64,000 nucleotides of DNA, taken from NCBI GenBank assembly GCA_902826695.1, contig CADEFU010000014.1, positions 42,918 to 106,917 on the forward strand. The letters run 5' to 3'. Every line of letters begins with the position of its first letter. The first letter of the stretch is position 1. The translations under genes and the position numbers were made by a program. The stretch comes from an uncultured Alphaproteobacteria bacterium. Lineage in GTDB: Bacteria > Pseudomonadota > Alphaproteobacteria > Micropepsales > Micropepsaceae. The notes under the pieces are model-generated. The model was not told where the DNA came from, did no database searches, and saw only the letters and a program-made list of their open reading frames with translations. Shown here piece after piece: positions 44,727 through 54,861 of this stretch.

Positions 44727-44857
44727 CGCCGCCGGGCCATAAATTGGGGATACGGCCGTTTTGAGGTGCAACGCAGCCTGCGCCACAGAGTTCCTTGATG
44801 TGCGGCGGCTTCGCACCTAAATCTTGGGCTCATGACGCGACCGCAAGGCCCGACTCG

Positions 44858-45748
44858 ATGAACTGGATGAAAACCGCGATTTTGCTCGCTGCGATGACGG
44901 CACTGTTCGTCTTCATCGGCGGCTATGTCGGCGGCCAAACCGGCATGTTCGTCGCGTTCCTGGTGGCGGCAGGCATGAACGCCTTCGCCTATTGGAACTC
45001 GGACAAGATGGTCCTGCGCATGTACGGCGCGCGCGAGATCGGCGAAGCCCAAGACCCCGACCTGTTCGGCATGGTGCGCGAGCTTGCACGGCGCGCGCAG
45101 ATTCCGATGCCGAAAGTCTACATCATGGACAACGAGCAGCCGAACGCGTTCGCGACCGGACGCGACCCGGCCCACGGCGCCGTCGCCGTGACGACCGGCA
45201 TTATGCAGCGCCTGTCGCGCGAGGAGCTCGCAGGCGTCATCGCGCATGAACTCGCGCACATCAAGAACCGCGACACGCTGATCATGACGGTGACGGCGAC
45301 GATCGCGGGTGCGATCTCCATGCTGGCCAACTTCGCGATGTTTTTCCGCTCAGGCGACGACCGCAACGGCGGCGGCATGAACGTTATTGGTTCGCTGGCC
45401 CTGATGATCCTGGCGCCGCTCGCGGCCAGCCTCGTGCAAATGGCGATCAGCCGCTCGCGCGAATACGAAGCCGACCGTGTCGGCGCCGAGATTGCGGGCC
45501 AACCGTTGTGGCTCGCCTCCGCGCTTGAGCGCATCCAGTCCGGCGCCGATCGCGTTGTCAACAACGACGCCGAGCGCAATCCGGCGACCGCGCACCTCTT
45601 CATCATCAACCCGCTAGCTGGCCAGGGCATGGACAGCCTGTTCTCGACGCACCCCTCCACCGCCAACCGCGTCGCCAAGCTGCAAGAGATGGCGCAAGGC
45701 ATGTACGGCGCCGCACAAGAGGCGCCGCGCCGCGGGCCCTGGGGTTGA
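44858..45748 (+). CDS. htpX: membrane metalloprotease HtpX
   Basis: 296 residues from ATG 44858. Two N-terminal membrane helices, the zinc site HELAH (His130, Glu131, His134), two further helices at about 145-200, and the third ligand in [15 protein letters not shown] are visible. HtpX degrades misfolded inner-membrane proteins alongside FtsH. The C-terminal [17 protein letters not shown] is typical. Its stop overlaps the TTG start of rsmB. Confidence 0.95.
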   Translation: MNWMKTAILLAAMTALFVFIGGYVGGQTGMFVAFLVAAGMNAFAYWNSDKMVLRMYGAREIGEAQDPDLFGMVRELARRAQIPMPKVYIMDNEQPNAFATGRDPAHGAVAVTTGIMQRLSREELAGVIAHELAHIKNRDTLIMTVTATIAGAISMLANFAMFFRSGDDRNGGGMNVIGSLALMILAPLAASLVQMAISRSREYEADRVGAEIAGQPLWLASALERIQSGADRVVNNDAERNPATAHLFIINPLAGQGMDSLFSTHPSTANRVAKLQEMAQGMYGAAQEAPRRGPWG

Positions 45749-47052
45749 GGCCGCGCCCGAAGCAAGCTGACGCGCAAGGCATTGGCGCCCGCGCAGCCGC
45801 CCTCGGGGCGATCCAGGCCGTCTTCTTCAGCGAGCGCCCGCTCACCGAAGCGCTCGATGTGTCGCTGAGCAAAGCAAAGCTTGAACCGCGCGACGCCGCC
45901 TTCGCGCGTGCGATCGTCATGATGACGTTGCGTCGCCTCGGCGAAATCGACCATGTCATCGCCAACTTCCTGCGCGAGCCGCTGCCGGTGCGCTCAGGCC
46001 CCGCCGAATTGATCCTGCGCTTGGCCGCCGCCGAATTGCTGTTCCTCGACGTCGCGCCGCACGCCGTCGTCAACTCCGCCGTGGCTCTTGCGGATAAGGA
46101 CCACCGCGCCCGCCATTTCAAAGGCCTGATCAACGCCGTCGCCCGCCGCATCGCCGGCGAAGGCAAAGCGATGCTGCCCACGCTCGACGCCGAACGCCTG
46201 AACACGCCGCCCTGGGCCTGGGACAATTGGGTCGCGGCCTACGGCGAAGAAACGGCGCGCGCCATCGCCAAGGCCCATGGCATCGAACCGCCGCTCGACA
46301 TCAGCGTGAAGAGCGACGCCGAAGCATGGGCGGCAAAGCTCGACGCGAAGCTGCTCCCCACGGGAACACTCCGCCGCGTCACCGGCGGTCGCATCGAAGA
46401 CCTCCCCGGCTACGCCGAAGGCGCGTGGTGGATTCAAGACGCCGCCGCCGCGATCCCGGCTCAGTTGCTCGGCGATGTCAAAGGCAAGTTGGTCATCGAC
46501 CTCTGCGCAGCCCCGGGCGGCAAGACCGCACAACTCGCCGCCGCAGGTGCGAAAGTCATCGCCGTGGACCTCGCCTTCGAGCGCATGAAGCGCGTGATGA
46601 CGAACCTCGCGCGGCTGAAGCTCAAGGCCCAAATCGAAGTCGCCGACGCCCAATTCTGGCGCCCCAAGGAACAGGCCGACGCCGTGCTGCTCGACGCGCC
46701 GTGCACCGCGACCGGCACCGTCCGCCGTCACCCCGATGTCCTTTGGCGCAAAGATCTCTCCGATGTGATGGCGCAAGCCGCCGTCCAGCACCGCCTGCTC
46801 GCCGCCGCCGCCGAGATGGTCAAGCCCGGCGGCACGCTTATCTATTGCGTCTGCTCGCTCGCCCGCGAAGAGGGCGAAGACATCGTCGATGCCTTCTTAG
46901 GCAATCACCCAGCCTTCACGCGCATACCGATCACCACCACCGAAACACCATTCGCCACACCCTCCGGCGACCTCCGCACGCTCCCCAACCAGTGGCCTGA
47001 ACTGGGCGGCCTCGACGGCTTCTACGCCGCCCGCCTGCGGAGAAACGCCTGA
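45745..47052 (+). CDS. rsmB: 16S rRNA (cytosine-967-C5)-methyltransferase family protein
   Basis: 435 residues. An N-terminal NusB-like RNA-binding domain (about 15-135) is followed by the m5C methyltransferase domain with AdoMet loop [29 protein letters not shown] holding one conserved Cys, and [12 protein letters not shown] holding the other. It methylates C967 of 16S rRNA. The apparent start is TTG 45745, overlapping the htpX stop as TTGA. Confidence 0.93.
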   Translation: MRPRPKQADAQGIGARAAALGAIQAVFFSERPLTEALDVSLSKAKLEPRDAAFARAIVMMTLRRLGEIDHVIANFLREPLPVRSGPAELILRLAAAELLFLDVAPHAVVNSAVALADKDHRARHFKGLINAVARRIAGEGKAMLPTLDAERLNTPPWAWDNWVAAYGEETARAIAKAHGIEPPLDISVKSDAEAWAAKLDAKLLPTGTLRRVTGGRIEDLPGYAEGAWWIQDAAAAIPAQLLGDVKGKLVIDLCAAPGGKTAQLAAAGAKVIAVDLAFERMKRVMTNLARLKLKAQIEVADAQFWRPKEQADAVLLDAPCTATGTVRRHPDVLWRKDLSDVMAQAAVQHRLLAAAAEMVKPGGTLIYCVCSLAREEGEDIVDAFLGNHPAFTRIPITTTETPFATPSGDLRTLPNQWPELGGLDGFYAARLRRNA

Positions 47053-47092
47053 GTTGATTGCACCAAGCTGCCCAAATCGCTAAAGCGCCCTC

Positions 47093-47749
47093 ATGAAAAA
47101 GCCCAAGATCGCCCCCTCCATCCTCGCTGCCGACTTCGCCAGGTTGGGTGAGGAAGTCCGTGCCGTCACCGAAGCCGGTGCCGACTACATCCACGTCGAT
47201 GTCATGGACGGCCACTTCGTCCCGAACATCTCGATCGGCCCGCAAATGGTGAAGGCGCTGCGCCCTCACACGAAGCTGCCGCTCGACGTTCATCTGATGA
47301 TTTCGCCGGTCGATCCCTACATTAAGGAGTTCGCCGACGCGGGTGCCGACATCATCACCGTGCACCCCGAAGCGGGCCCCCACGTCCACCGGACGGTCCA
47401 GCTGATCAAAAGTTTCGGCAAAAAAGCGGGTGTGTCCCTGAATCCGGGTTCGCCCATTTCGCTGATCGAGCATATCTTGGGCGACATCGATCTGATTCTC
47501 GTGATGACCGTCAATCCGGGATTCGGGGGGCAAAGCTTCATCGATAGCCAGCGCGCAAAGATGCGAGACATCCGCGCGCTCATCGATCGCTCAGGCCGTC
47601 CCATAGAGTTGGAGGTCGACGGAGGTATCAATGGGCAAACCGCTGCCCTCGCCGTTGAAGCAGGTGCTGACGTCCTCGTTGCCGGAACCGCAGCGTTCGC
47701 CGGCGGACCAAGCCGCTATCGTGACAACATCGCAAAGCTCCGCGGCTGA
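47093..47749 (+). CDS. rpe: ribulose-phosphate 3-epimerase
   Basis: A 218-residue TIM barrel interconverting ribulose-5-phosphate and xylulose-5-phosphate. Metal and catalytic blocks are all present: [45 protein letters not shown] and [12 protein letters not shown]. It starts 40 bp after rsmB. Its end overlaps the probable start of the heparinase-like gene by 119 bp. Confidence 0.96.
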   Translation: MKKPKIAPSILAADFARLGEEVRAVTEAGADYIHVDVMDGHFVPNISIGPQMVKALRPHTKLPLDVHLMISPVDPYIKEFADAGADIITVHPEAGPHVHRTVQLIKSFGKKAGVSLNPGSPISLIEHILGDIDLILVMTVNPGFGGQSFIDSQRAKMRDIRALIDRSGRPIELEVDGGINGQTAALAVEAGADVLVAGTAAFAGGPSRYRDNIAKLRG

Positions 47750-49475
47750 AGCGGCGGTCGAAGCGCCGCGCGCCTACAAGTTCGATACGCGCTCCAGCCT
47801 GCGTGAGATCATCGCGGGCGCCCGTGCAAGCGCGTCGTCGACGATGGCGCGCCGCCTGCATGCAAGCGGCTTCTGGCAGCGCAGCCTGAACGGCCCGGCG
47901 CCCGACCGCATCCTCGTCAACCCGCGCTCGTTCTACCCAAAGAGCTTGGCCGAAGCTGAATTGCTGCTCATGGGCCGCTTCCGCCTGCCGGGCGGCGACG
48001 CAACCGCGCGCGACGGCTCACCGTTCTTCATCAAAGCGCCGAGCGATCTGTGGGCCGAAAGCTTGCACTCGTTCCACTGGCTCCGCCACTTCGACGCCGG
48101 CGGGTCCGAGCCGGTGCAGGAACACCTGCGCCAACTCATCGCCCACTGGATCCGCGCCCATGGAACCTGGCACGAGATCGCGTGGCGCCCGCACGTCATC
48201 GCGCGCCGGCTGATGACGTGGGCGAGCTTCGGCCGCCTGATCCTGTCGAACGCCGACGTTCTCTTTCGCAGCCGCGTACTGCTCTCGATGGCCCGCCAAG
48301 CGCGCCACTTGGCCAAGACCGCAAAGCACGCTCCCGCAGGCTTCGACCGCCTCGTCACGGCCATCGGCTTGGTGCAGTCGGGCGTATTCTTGCCTGATGG
48401 CGAGGCTCGCATAGGCAAGGGCCTGCACATGCTCGCCGAAGAACTTGGCGAACAAGTCCTACCGGACGGCAGCCACATCTCGCGCAATCCCGAAGCCGTG
48501 CTCGCGATCACCAGCGAACTGCTCTCGCTCGTCGACGCCATGACGCAGCGCGATCTGATCGTGCCCGTCACGATCCGTCGCGCGCTTGATCGGATGATGC
48601 CGATGATCCGTTTCATGCAGCACGGCGACGGCAAACTCGCGCTGTTCAACGGCAGCACCGAAGGCGCTGCCGGTTGGACCGAAACGCTGCTCTCCTACGA
48701 CACCGGCCGCGCGCGCGAAACGCTGCACTCCCAGCAAGGTGGCTACCACCGCATAGCTTGCGGTCAAACGTTGCTCCTGATCGACGCCGCGGCGCCGCCC
48801 ACAGGTGCCGCATCGCTCAACGCCCATGCCGGCGCACTCGCCTTCGAACTTAGCGCCGGGATGGAGCGCATCATCGTCAACGGCGGCACGTCGCAGATCA
48901 AAGGCCCGGAATGGGTGCAAGCGATGCGCGCGACCGCCGCGCACTCGACGGTAACGATCGAAGACACGTCATCCGCCCACGTCGTTGCCGGCTGGTCGGC
49001 CAACGTCCTCGGCCTTCGCCTCGTTGACGGTCCTTCCCGCGTCGATCACAAGCGCAGCGAAAACGAAGCAGGCATCCTGCTCGAAGCGTCGCACGACGGC
49101 TACGCCAAGCCGTTCGGCCAAACGCACCAACGCAGCGTCTTCGTCGCCCACGATGGCGGCGACATTCGCGGCGAAGACAAGCTCAGCGCCGGTCCGTCGC
49201 GCCGCTTCGCGATACGTTTCCACCTCCACCCAACCGTGAAGGCGGTGCGCACCGATCGCAACACCATCGTTCTCACGCTCCCCTCCGGCGCGACCTGGCG
49301 GTTCAGCAGCGACGCCGACCCCGACCTCGCCGACGGCGTTTACCTGGGCGCAGGCGACGCTATCCGCAAAACGCAGCAGATCGTCATTTCCGGCCAAACT
49401 GCAGGCGCCACCACAACCGTAAAGTGGACGCTCAAGAAAGCCGCGGGGATCGAGCTTCAATCGCCTGTGGGCTGA
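47631..49475 (+). CDS. heparinase II/III family protein
   Basis: Up to 614 residues. An alpha-helical toroid region lies at about 90-340 ([32 protein letters not shown]). A C-terminal beta-sandwich has [14 protein letters not shown] and [16 protein letters not shown], the heparinase II/III signature. The family cleaves uronic acid-containing glycans by elimination; in the alphaproteobacterial rsmB/purH neighbourhood its substrate is unknown. ATG 47631 lies inside rpe and has GGAGG six bases upstream. That sequence encodes the rpe DGGIN motif and may be coincidental; GTG 47721 is an alternative. No classical signal peptide is seen. Confidence 0.88.
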   Translation: MGKPLPSPLKQVLTSSLPEPQRSPADQAAIVTTSQSSAAEAAVEAPRAYKFDTRSSLREIIAGARASASSTMARRLHASGFWQRSLNGPAPDRILVNPRSFYPKSLAEAELLLMGRFRLPGGDATARDGSPFFIKAPSDLWAESLHSFHWLRHFDAGGSEPVQEHLRQLIAHWIRAHGTWHEIAWRPHVIARRLMTWASFGRLILSNADVLFRSRVLLSMARQARHLAKTAKHAPAGFDRLVTAIGLVQSGVFLPDGEARIGKGLHMLAEELGEQVLPDGSHISRNPEAVLAITSELLSLVDAMTQRDLIVPVTIRRALDRMMPMIRFMQHGDGKLALFNGSTEGAAGWTETLLSYDTGRARETLHSQQGGYHRIACGQTLLLIDAAAPPTGAASLNAHAGALAFELSAGMERIIVNGGTSQIKGPEWVQAMRATAAHSTVTIEDTSSAHVVAGWSANVLGLRLVDGPSRVDHKRSENEAGILLEASHDGYAKPFGQTHQRSVFVAHDGGDIRGEDKLSAGPSRRFAIRFHLHPTVKAVRTDRNTIVLTLPSGATWRFSSDADPDLADGVYLGAGDAIRKTQQIVISGQTAGATTTVKWTLKKAAGIELQSPVG

Positions 49476-49553
49476 GCCTTTCGGCCCCTTGGGCAGGCAA
49501 GCCCCCGCATGCTATTCGCACCCCGCCAACGCGTGTGTGAAGAGGCGCCCCCG

Positions 49554-51170
49554 ATGTCATTTGAAAACCTCCGTCCGGTCCGCCGGGCGCTGCTCTCCGT
49601 TTCCGACAAAACCGGCCTGATCGACTTCGCCAAAGGGCTCGCGGCCCTGGGCGTAGACCTAATCTCGACCGGCGGCACCGCAAAGGCGATCGCCGACGCT
49701 GGCCTGAAAGTCACCGACGTGGCCAGCATCACCGGTTTCCCCGAAATGATGGACGGCCGCATCAAGACGCTGCACCCGAAAGTGCACGGCGGTCTGCTCG
49801 CGCTCCGCGACGAGCCAAGCCACGCCAAGGCGATGAAGGAGCACGGCATCGAAGGCATCGACCTTCTCGTCTGTAATCTCTATCCATTCGAAGCGACGGT
49901 CGCGCGCAAAGCTTCGTTCGAAGAAACCGTCGAGAACATCGACATCGGCGGTCCCGCGATGATCCGCGCCGCCTCGAAGAACCACGGCTATGTCGCCGTC
50001 ATCGTGGACGTGACCGACTACGCATCGATCCTGGCAGAGCTGCAATCGAACAAGGGCGCTCTCTCGTCGGCGACGCGCAAACAGCTTGCGGCGCGCGCCT
50101 ACGCACGCACCGCCGCATATGATGCCGCGATCTCAACCTGGTTCGGCCAAGAACTGGCGATGGCGCAAAAACCGGAAGAGCGCACGCCACCCCGCCGTTT
50201 CGCACTCGCGGGCGAACTGAAGCAAAGCCTGCGCTACGGCGAAAACCCGCACCAAGGGGCAGCCTTCTATACGACCGGCGAGCAACGCTACGGCGTCGCG
50301 ACGGCGACCCAGGTCGGCGGCAAGGAACTTTCCTTCAACAACATCAACGACACTGACGCGGCCTACGAATGCGTCGCCGAGTTCGACCCGAAGTCTGTGG
50401 CCGCGATTGCGATCATCAAGCACGCGAACCCCTGCGGCGTCGCCACGGCTTCGACGTTGGCCGAAGCCTACAAACTGGCGCTGCGCTGCGATCCGGTCTC
50501 GGCCTTCGGCGGCATCGTCGCCTGCAATCGCCCGCTCGATGGCGCGACGGCCAGCGAACTGGCGAAGATCTTCACCGAAGTGATCATCGCCCCCGATGCC
50601 GACGAAGACGCCCGCAAGATTCTGAGTGCGAAAAAGAACCTTCGCCTCCTCATCGCCCACGGTCTGCCCGATCCCGCCACGCCCGGCATGAACCTGCGTA
50701 CCGTCGCGGGCGGTTTCCTGCTTCAATCGCGCGACAATGGCCGCGTCGGTGAGCACGACCTGAAAGTCGTCACCAAACGCAAGCCGACCGACCGCGAAAT
50801 GCGCGACCTGCTGTTCGCCTTCCGTGTCGCCAAGCATGTGAAGTCGAACACGATCGTCTACGCGAAAGACGGCGCCACCGTTGGCGTCGGCGCGGGTCAG
50901 ATGAGCCGCATCGACTCGGCGCGCATCGCCGCCTGGAAAGCGCAAGAAGCAGCAAAGGCAGCCGGCCTTACCGAGAGCTTCGCCAAGGGCTCAGCCGTCG
51001 CCTCCGACGCTTTCTTCCCCTTCGCCGACGGCCTCATCGCCGCCGCCGAAGCCGGCGCCACCGCCGTCATCCAACCCGGCGGGTCGATGCGCGACGACGA
51101 AGTCATCGCCGCAGCCGACGAACGCAACTTAGCGATGGTCTTCACCGGCATGCGCCACTTCCGGCACTGA
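49554..51170 (+). CDS. purH: bifunctional AICAR formyltransferase / IMP cyclohydrolase
   Basis: 538 residues from ATG 49554. The N-terminal MGS-like cyclohydrolase domain has [26 protein letters not shown] and [16 protein letters not shown]. The AICAR transformylase domain has [45 protein letters not shown] and the terminal FTGMRHFRH. It performs the last two steps of purine synthesis to IMP. The next plus-strand gene is 261 bp away; no riboswitch was seen. Confidence 0.97.
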   Translation: MSFENLRPVRRALLSVSDKTGLIDFAKGLAALGVDLISTGGTAKAIADAGLKVTDVASITGFPEMMDGRIKTLHPKVHGGLLALRDEPSHAKAMKEHGIEGIDLLVCNLYPFEATVARKASFEETVENIDIGGPAMIRAASKNHGYVAVIVDVTDYASILAELQSNKGALSSATRKQLAARAYARTAAYDAAISTWFGQELAMAQKPEERTPPRRFALAGELKQSLRYGENPHQGAAFYTTGEQRYGVATATQVGGKELSFNNINDTDAAYECVAEFDPKSVAAIAIIKHANPCGVATASTLAEAYKLALRCDPVSAFGGIVACNRPLDGATASELAKIFTEVIIAPDADEDARKILSAKKNLRLLIAHGLPDPATPGMNLRTVAGGFLLQSRDNGRVGEHDLKVVTKRKPTDREMRDLLFAFRVAKHVKSNTIVYAKDGATVGVGAGQMSRIDSARIAAWKAQEAAKAAGLTESFAKGSAVASDAFFPFADGLIAAAEAGATAVIQPGGSMRDDEVIAAADERNLAMVFTGMRHFRH

Positions 51171-51431
51171 CGATACTTCGCTCTCTTGCTCCGTGCGCGG
51201 ACTCGAGGCCGCAAAACTGTCATCGCGCACGTGCAAATACAGATCGTCGAGTATCGAAATGTCCGCACGCGGCACCTCGCGTCGCGAACTATTGCGCGAC
51301 GTTGCTGCCGAATAGCCACATCGAATCACCTTAATGATTCCTTCAGCCGGATTCGCTGACAGCGGCCAGCATTGATGTGAGCAGACGTGTGAACCGCTGG
51401 GTGTTGTTCGCCGTCACTAGGAGGGGATCCC

Positions 51432-52355
51432 ATGAATTCCAAATTGGCATTATCGATGTCGGTCGCAAGCGCAGCACTGTTGGCCGCGTTGTCGCCGGCT
51501 CAAGCGGGCGCGTACATCTCGCTCTTCGGTGGTTGGAACTCCACGCAGGATGTGAAGGGACGCTCGGGCAACGGTCTCATTACAAGCCAACTCGTAACGA
51601 CAGTCACCCACACGACCACTGGGCTGGGCACAGACACGCATGTCTTTACGTTCGACTTCGCGGGAGCTGGAACCTTTAACAACAGCGGTGCGAAGGCTGA
51701 GGATGGGTTCGTGCTCGGCGCCGCCGTTGGCGGGGACCTGTCGCACTGGTTCAAGGGTTTGCGCGGCGAGTTCGAAGTCTCGCTCCGCCGGAACAATCTC
51801 GGTGCCGCTTCCGCACTCGCGCAAGCCAGCGACACGGACACGGACACCGACTCCTTCAGCGACGGAACGATCTCGCACTCCTGTGCGTTGACGCCATTGG
51901 GGCCGCTCACGGTCAACAGCGGTCCTCCGAATTGCGTGGCAGACATAAACGGCTCGGGCACGCGGACCTTCCAGGCAACGCTCGCAACGAGCGCCGGCGC
52001 AGCGTCAAGCAGCGGTAACGTTCGCACCTTCGCGCTGATGGCCAACGCTTGGTACGACTTCGACTTCGGCAGCAGCTTCAAACCTTATGTCGGCGTCGGC
52101 GTCGGTTACGCAACGAATGAAATCCAGCACGGCCTCGTCTTCAACGGCAGCAAGGGCGGTTTCGCCTGGCAAGCCGGCGGCGGCGTGAACTACCCCATCA
52201 CCGACAAGACCTCGATTGGTGTGGGCTACAGGTACATGGACGCAGGCGACGTCACGCTGACGCGGTTCAACACCGTCTTCGGGCAACTCAAAGACACCTA
52301 CGACGTTCAGCACCACTCTGTGCTCGTCAACGTGAACTTCAGTTTGGGCAAATAA
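51432..52355 (+). CDS. outer-membrane beta-barrel protein
   Basis: 307 residues with strong GGAGGGG eight bases before ATG 51432. A signal peptide of about 25 residues (ending PAQAG) is followed by alternating amphipathic strands (AYISLFGGWN, FALMANAWYDFDFG, PYVGVGVGYATNEI, SIGVGYRYMDAG) and a C-terminal VLVNVNFSLGK. A Thr/Asp-rich central loop (SDTDTDTDSFSDG) and one CALTP...PPNC pair suggest a surface loop with a disulphide. The overall style is of OmpW/Opa-like small porins; the function is unknown. Confidence 0.88.
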   Translation: MNSKLALSMSVASAALLAALSPAQAGAYISLFGGWNSTQDVKGRSGNGLITSQLVTTVTHTTTGLGTDTHVFTFDFAGAGTFNNSGAKAEDGFVLGAAVGGDLSHWFKGLRGEFEVSLRRNNLGAASALAQASDTDTDTDSFSDGTISHSCALTPLGPLTVNSGPPNCVADINGSGTRTFQATLATSAGAASSSGNVRTFALMANAWYDFDFGSSFKPYVGVGVGYATNEIQHGLVFNGSKGGFAWQAGGGVNYPITDKTSIGVGYRYMDAGDVTLTRFNTVFGQLKDTYDVQHHSVLVNVNFSLGK

Positions 52356-52380
52356 CCTCATCGGCACTGAGGGGGTCTTT

Positions 52381-52406
52381 CGGGCGCGGGTTCAATCCCG
52401 CGCCCG
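52381..52406. terminator. bidirectional hairpin between barrel protein and MFS genes
   Basis: A perfect 10-bp stem CGGGCGCGGG / CCCGCGCCCG with a 6-base loop lies 25 bp past the barrel-protein stop and 14 bp past the MFS gene stop. There is only a weak T-rich stretch (ATTGCGTTT) on the plus strand. Confidence 0.7.
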
Positions 52407-52420
52407 ATTGCGTTTGGGGA

Positions 52421-53896
52421 TCACTCGCTCGCCATCGCCGCCCGTTCCGTCTTCACGAACAGCATCCCAACCCAACCGATCCCAAGCAGGATCAAAATCG
52501 ACGCAAGCCCGATCGCGTTGCTACCCGAGAACTCCGTGAACCGTGCAACGACGAACGGCGCCAGAAACGCCGTCGCCGTGCCTGACAGCGCATACAGCCC
52601 GAAGAACTCGGCCATCTTCGGCACCGGCGCGATCCGCGCCATCATCGTCCGGCTATTCGCATAGGCCGCAGTAATGAAGATCGCGATGACGATCACGATG
52701 GCGACGTAGATGATCTCCGGCCACGACTCGAAGAACGGCAGCCCGTGCACTGGCGGCGACGTCGGGTCGTAGGGAATAAAGAACAAAATTGTATCCGGCC
52801 GCATCGAAAGCGACAGCACAAGCCCCACCATCGTGCCGCCGACCGCAATCAAAAGACCGTTGCGCGACCCGAACTTGTGGTCGATCCACCCGCCGAACAC
52901 GCCGCCATACGTCGCAAACACGCTCAAGATCACGCCGTAGACGAGCAGATCTTGCGTGGTCCAACTGAACGTCGTCGCCGCATAACCGCCACCGAAGATC
53001 AGCACCGCGTTGCAGCCATCGTTGTAGAGCATGCGCCAAAGCAAGAACCACGAGACGTTGCGATAGTTGCGCAGGCTCCTGATCGTGCGCGCCAGTGAAC
53101 CCAAGCCCCGCTTCACCGCCGCAGCCGGCCCCAGCGCGACGCGGGGCTGATCCGGCGTAAACAGGAAGAGCCACGTTCCGAACAGAATGAACCACACGGC
53201 AAACAAGGGACCCACCATCCGCTCAGGTTCGAACGCCGCCTTATCGACGCCGAACCACGGTGCCGCGGGCACGAATGGCCAGTTGCGCGTCTCGTCCTGG
53301 CCGGGCCACACGAAGCACACCAGCATGAACACAAATAGGATCACGCCCGAAAAATTGCCCAGCGCGAGTGCCAGCCCCGACAGCTTGCCCACCTTCTTGT
53401 CCGGCACCAGCGTCGGCAGCATCGCATTGTGAAAGACTGCGGTGAAGTCGAAGGACACGATCGTCGCGACCAGCAACGCGCAGATCGCGATCAGCGAAAG
53501 CCCCGCCTCGCCCGGCAGCGCATACCACAACGCCACCGCCGTCGCCGTCAGCGTGAAGGAAAACGTAAACAGCCACGGCTTGCGCCGCCCGCCCGCATCG
53601 GCAACCGCGCCCAGGATCGGTGCCGTAAGCGCAATGATCAGCCCCGCAAGCGAATTCAAGTCGCCCCACAGCGACTGCCCCTTCACCGGGTCGCCGACCA
53701 AGTGCATGTAAAAGTAGGGCGCGAAGATATAGATCGTAATCAGCAGCACATGCGGGTTGCGCGCGCCTTCGAACCACGCCCAAGCCCACTGGCCGAGCGG
53801 TGATGCGCTCTGCCCGCCGCTCGCCGACCGCTCGTCCGGAATGGCGGTCCAACGCGCAAGCATCGTCGGCTTAGCCGGTGTCACGGAATCGTTCAT
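52421..53896 (-). CDS. MFS transporter, UMF1/Atg22-like
   Basis: 491 residues with about 12 membrane helices. The opening WAWAWFEGARNPHVLLITIYIFAPYF and the loop LGAVADAGGRRKPW after helix 2/3 are typical of the UMF1 (Atg22-like) branch, as are DFTAVFHNAMLPTLVP and GLYALSGTATAFLAPF. Related proteins export amino acids from vacuoles in yeast; bacterial substrates are mostly unknown. It is monocistronic, facing the barrel protein gene. Confidence 0.9.
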   Translation of the reverse strand: MNDSVTPAKPTMLARWTAIPDERSASGGQSASPLGQWAWAWFEGARNPHVLLITIYIFAPYFYMHLVGDPVKGQSLWGDLNSLAGLIIALTAPILGAVADAGGRRKPWLFTFSFTLTATAVALWYALPGEAGLSLIAICALLVATIVSFDFTAVFHNAMLPTLVPDKKVGKLSGLALALGNFSGVILFVFMLVCFVWPGQDETRNWPFVPAAPWFGVDKAAFEPERMVGPLFAVWFILFGTWLFLFTPDQPRVALGPAAAVKRGLGSLARTIRSLRNYRNVSWFLLWRMLYNDGCNAVLIFGGGYAATTFSWTTQDLLVYGVILSVFATYGGVFGGWIDHKFGSRNGLLIAVGGTMVGLVLSLSMRPDTILFFIPYDPTSPPVHGLPFFESWPEIIYVAIVIVIAIFITAAYANSRTMMARIAPVPKMAEFFGLYALSGTATAFLAPFVVARFTEFSGSNAIGLASILILLGIGWVGMLFVKTERAAMASE

Positions 53897-54023
53897 GCAG
53901 GACCGCTATGTTTCAATGGCGTGTTGAGCGAGCTTATGCACGATCCGCCGCGACAAGCGAGGGTCTTGACGAATCTATGACACGCACGTCCTCTCGCACC
54001 GTGCGTCGCCCTCCGTTCATCTC

Positions 54024-54860
54024 ATGACCATGCCTTGGGAAGCTGTAGCAGCGGCCCTCGCCGCGGCCGTCCTTCATGCGGCGTGGAACGCCGGACTAAA
54101 GGCCGGCAACGACCGCCTCCTCGACGCGACGCTCCTCTTCGCGGTTGCGGGAGGGATCGGTCTCGTTGTGGCGATGGTCGCCCCGCCGATGAACGCAGAG
54201 GCAGCCCTCTGGATCGGCGTCACCGCCGCGTTGCACTTGCCCTACACCTACTTCCTAGCCCGCGCCTACGAGCAGGGCGAGTTCGGTCACGTCTACACGA
54301 TCGCCCGTGGCTCGCCGCCGCTTCTGATCGCAGCCCTCGCCGCCGTCACGGTGGGCGAAATCCCCACGCTAATCGCCGTCGCCGGCATCGCCCTCATCAG
54401 CGTCGGCATCCTCACTGTCGGCATGAGCCAAGGCGCCCACCGCAATGGAACGTTGCTCGCCGCCTGCGTCGCCGTTTCGATCGCTCTTTACTCCATCTCC
54501 GACGGCATTGGTGTGCGCGCCTCGGGCAGCGCCCTCGCCTACAACGGCTGGGTCTTCTTCGCCGTAGGGCTCTCGACACTGGCGATGGCACTCATCCTTC
54601 GCGGCAACCGCATCGCAAGCTACGCCCGCACGCACTGGCCCCGCGCGGTCGTCGGCGGCACGCTATCCTTCATCGCCTACGGACTTGTCCTCTGGGCGAT
54701 GACGTTCGCCCCAATCGCCGGCGTCAGCGCCTTCCGCGAAACCTCGGTCGTCTTCGCGGCCCTGATCGGCGCGCTCTTCTTCGGCGAGGCGGCTGGTCCT
54801 CGCCGCCTCGTTGGCGCAGCGATCGTGGCTATCGGTGCAGTCGTGCTGAAGTTCGGCTGA
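54024..54860 (+). CDS. DMT superfamily (EamA) transporter
   Basis: 278 residues with ten predicted helices in two EamA repeats: HAAWNAGLKAGNDR begins the first, GIGVRASGSALAYNGWVFF the second. The closing FRETSVVFAALIGALFFGE is characteristic. Such proteins export amino acids, metabolites or drugs. The gene ends 1 bp before the stop of the convergent NAD-GDH gene. The second in-frame Met (MTM) could also be the start. Confidence 0.92.
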   Translation: MTMPWEAVAAALAAAVLHAAWNAGLKAGNDRLLDATLLFAVAGGIGLVVAMVAPPMNAEAALWIGVTAALHLPYTYFLARAYEQGEFGHVYTIARGSPPLLIAALAAVTVGEIPTLIAVAGIALISVGILTVGMSQGAHRNGTLLAACVAVSIALYSISDGIGVRASGSALAYNGWVFFAVGLSTLAMALILRGNRIASYARTHWPRAVVGGTLSFIAYGLVLWAMTFAPIAGVSAFRETSVVFAALIGALFFGEAAGPRRLVGAAIVAIGAVVLKFG

Positions 54861-54861
54861 C

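Noticed and set aside
51129..51329. 66-codon minus-strand frame after purH
   Set aside because: Half overlaps the purH C-terminus, no ribosome binding site and no recognisable family.
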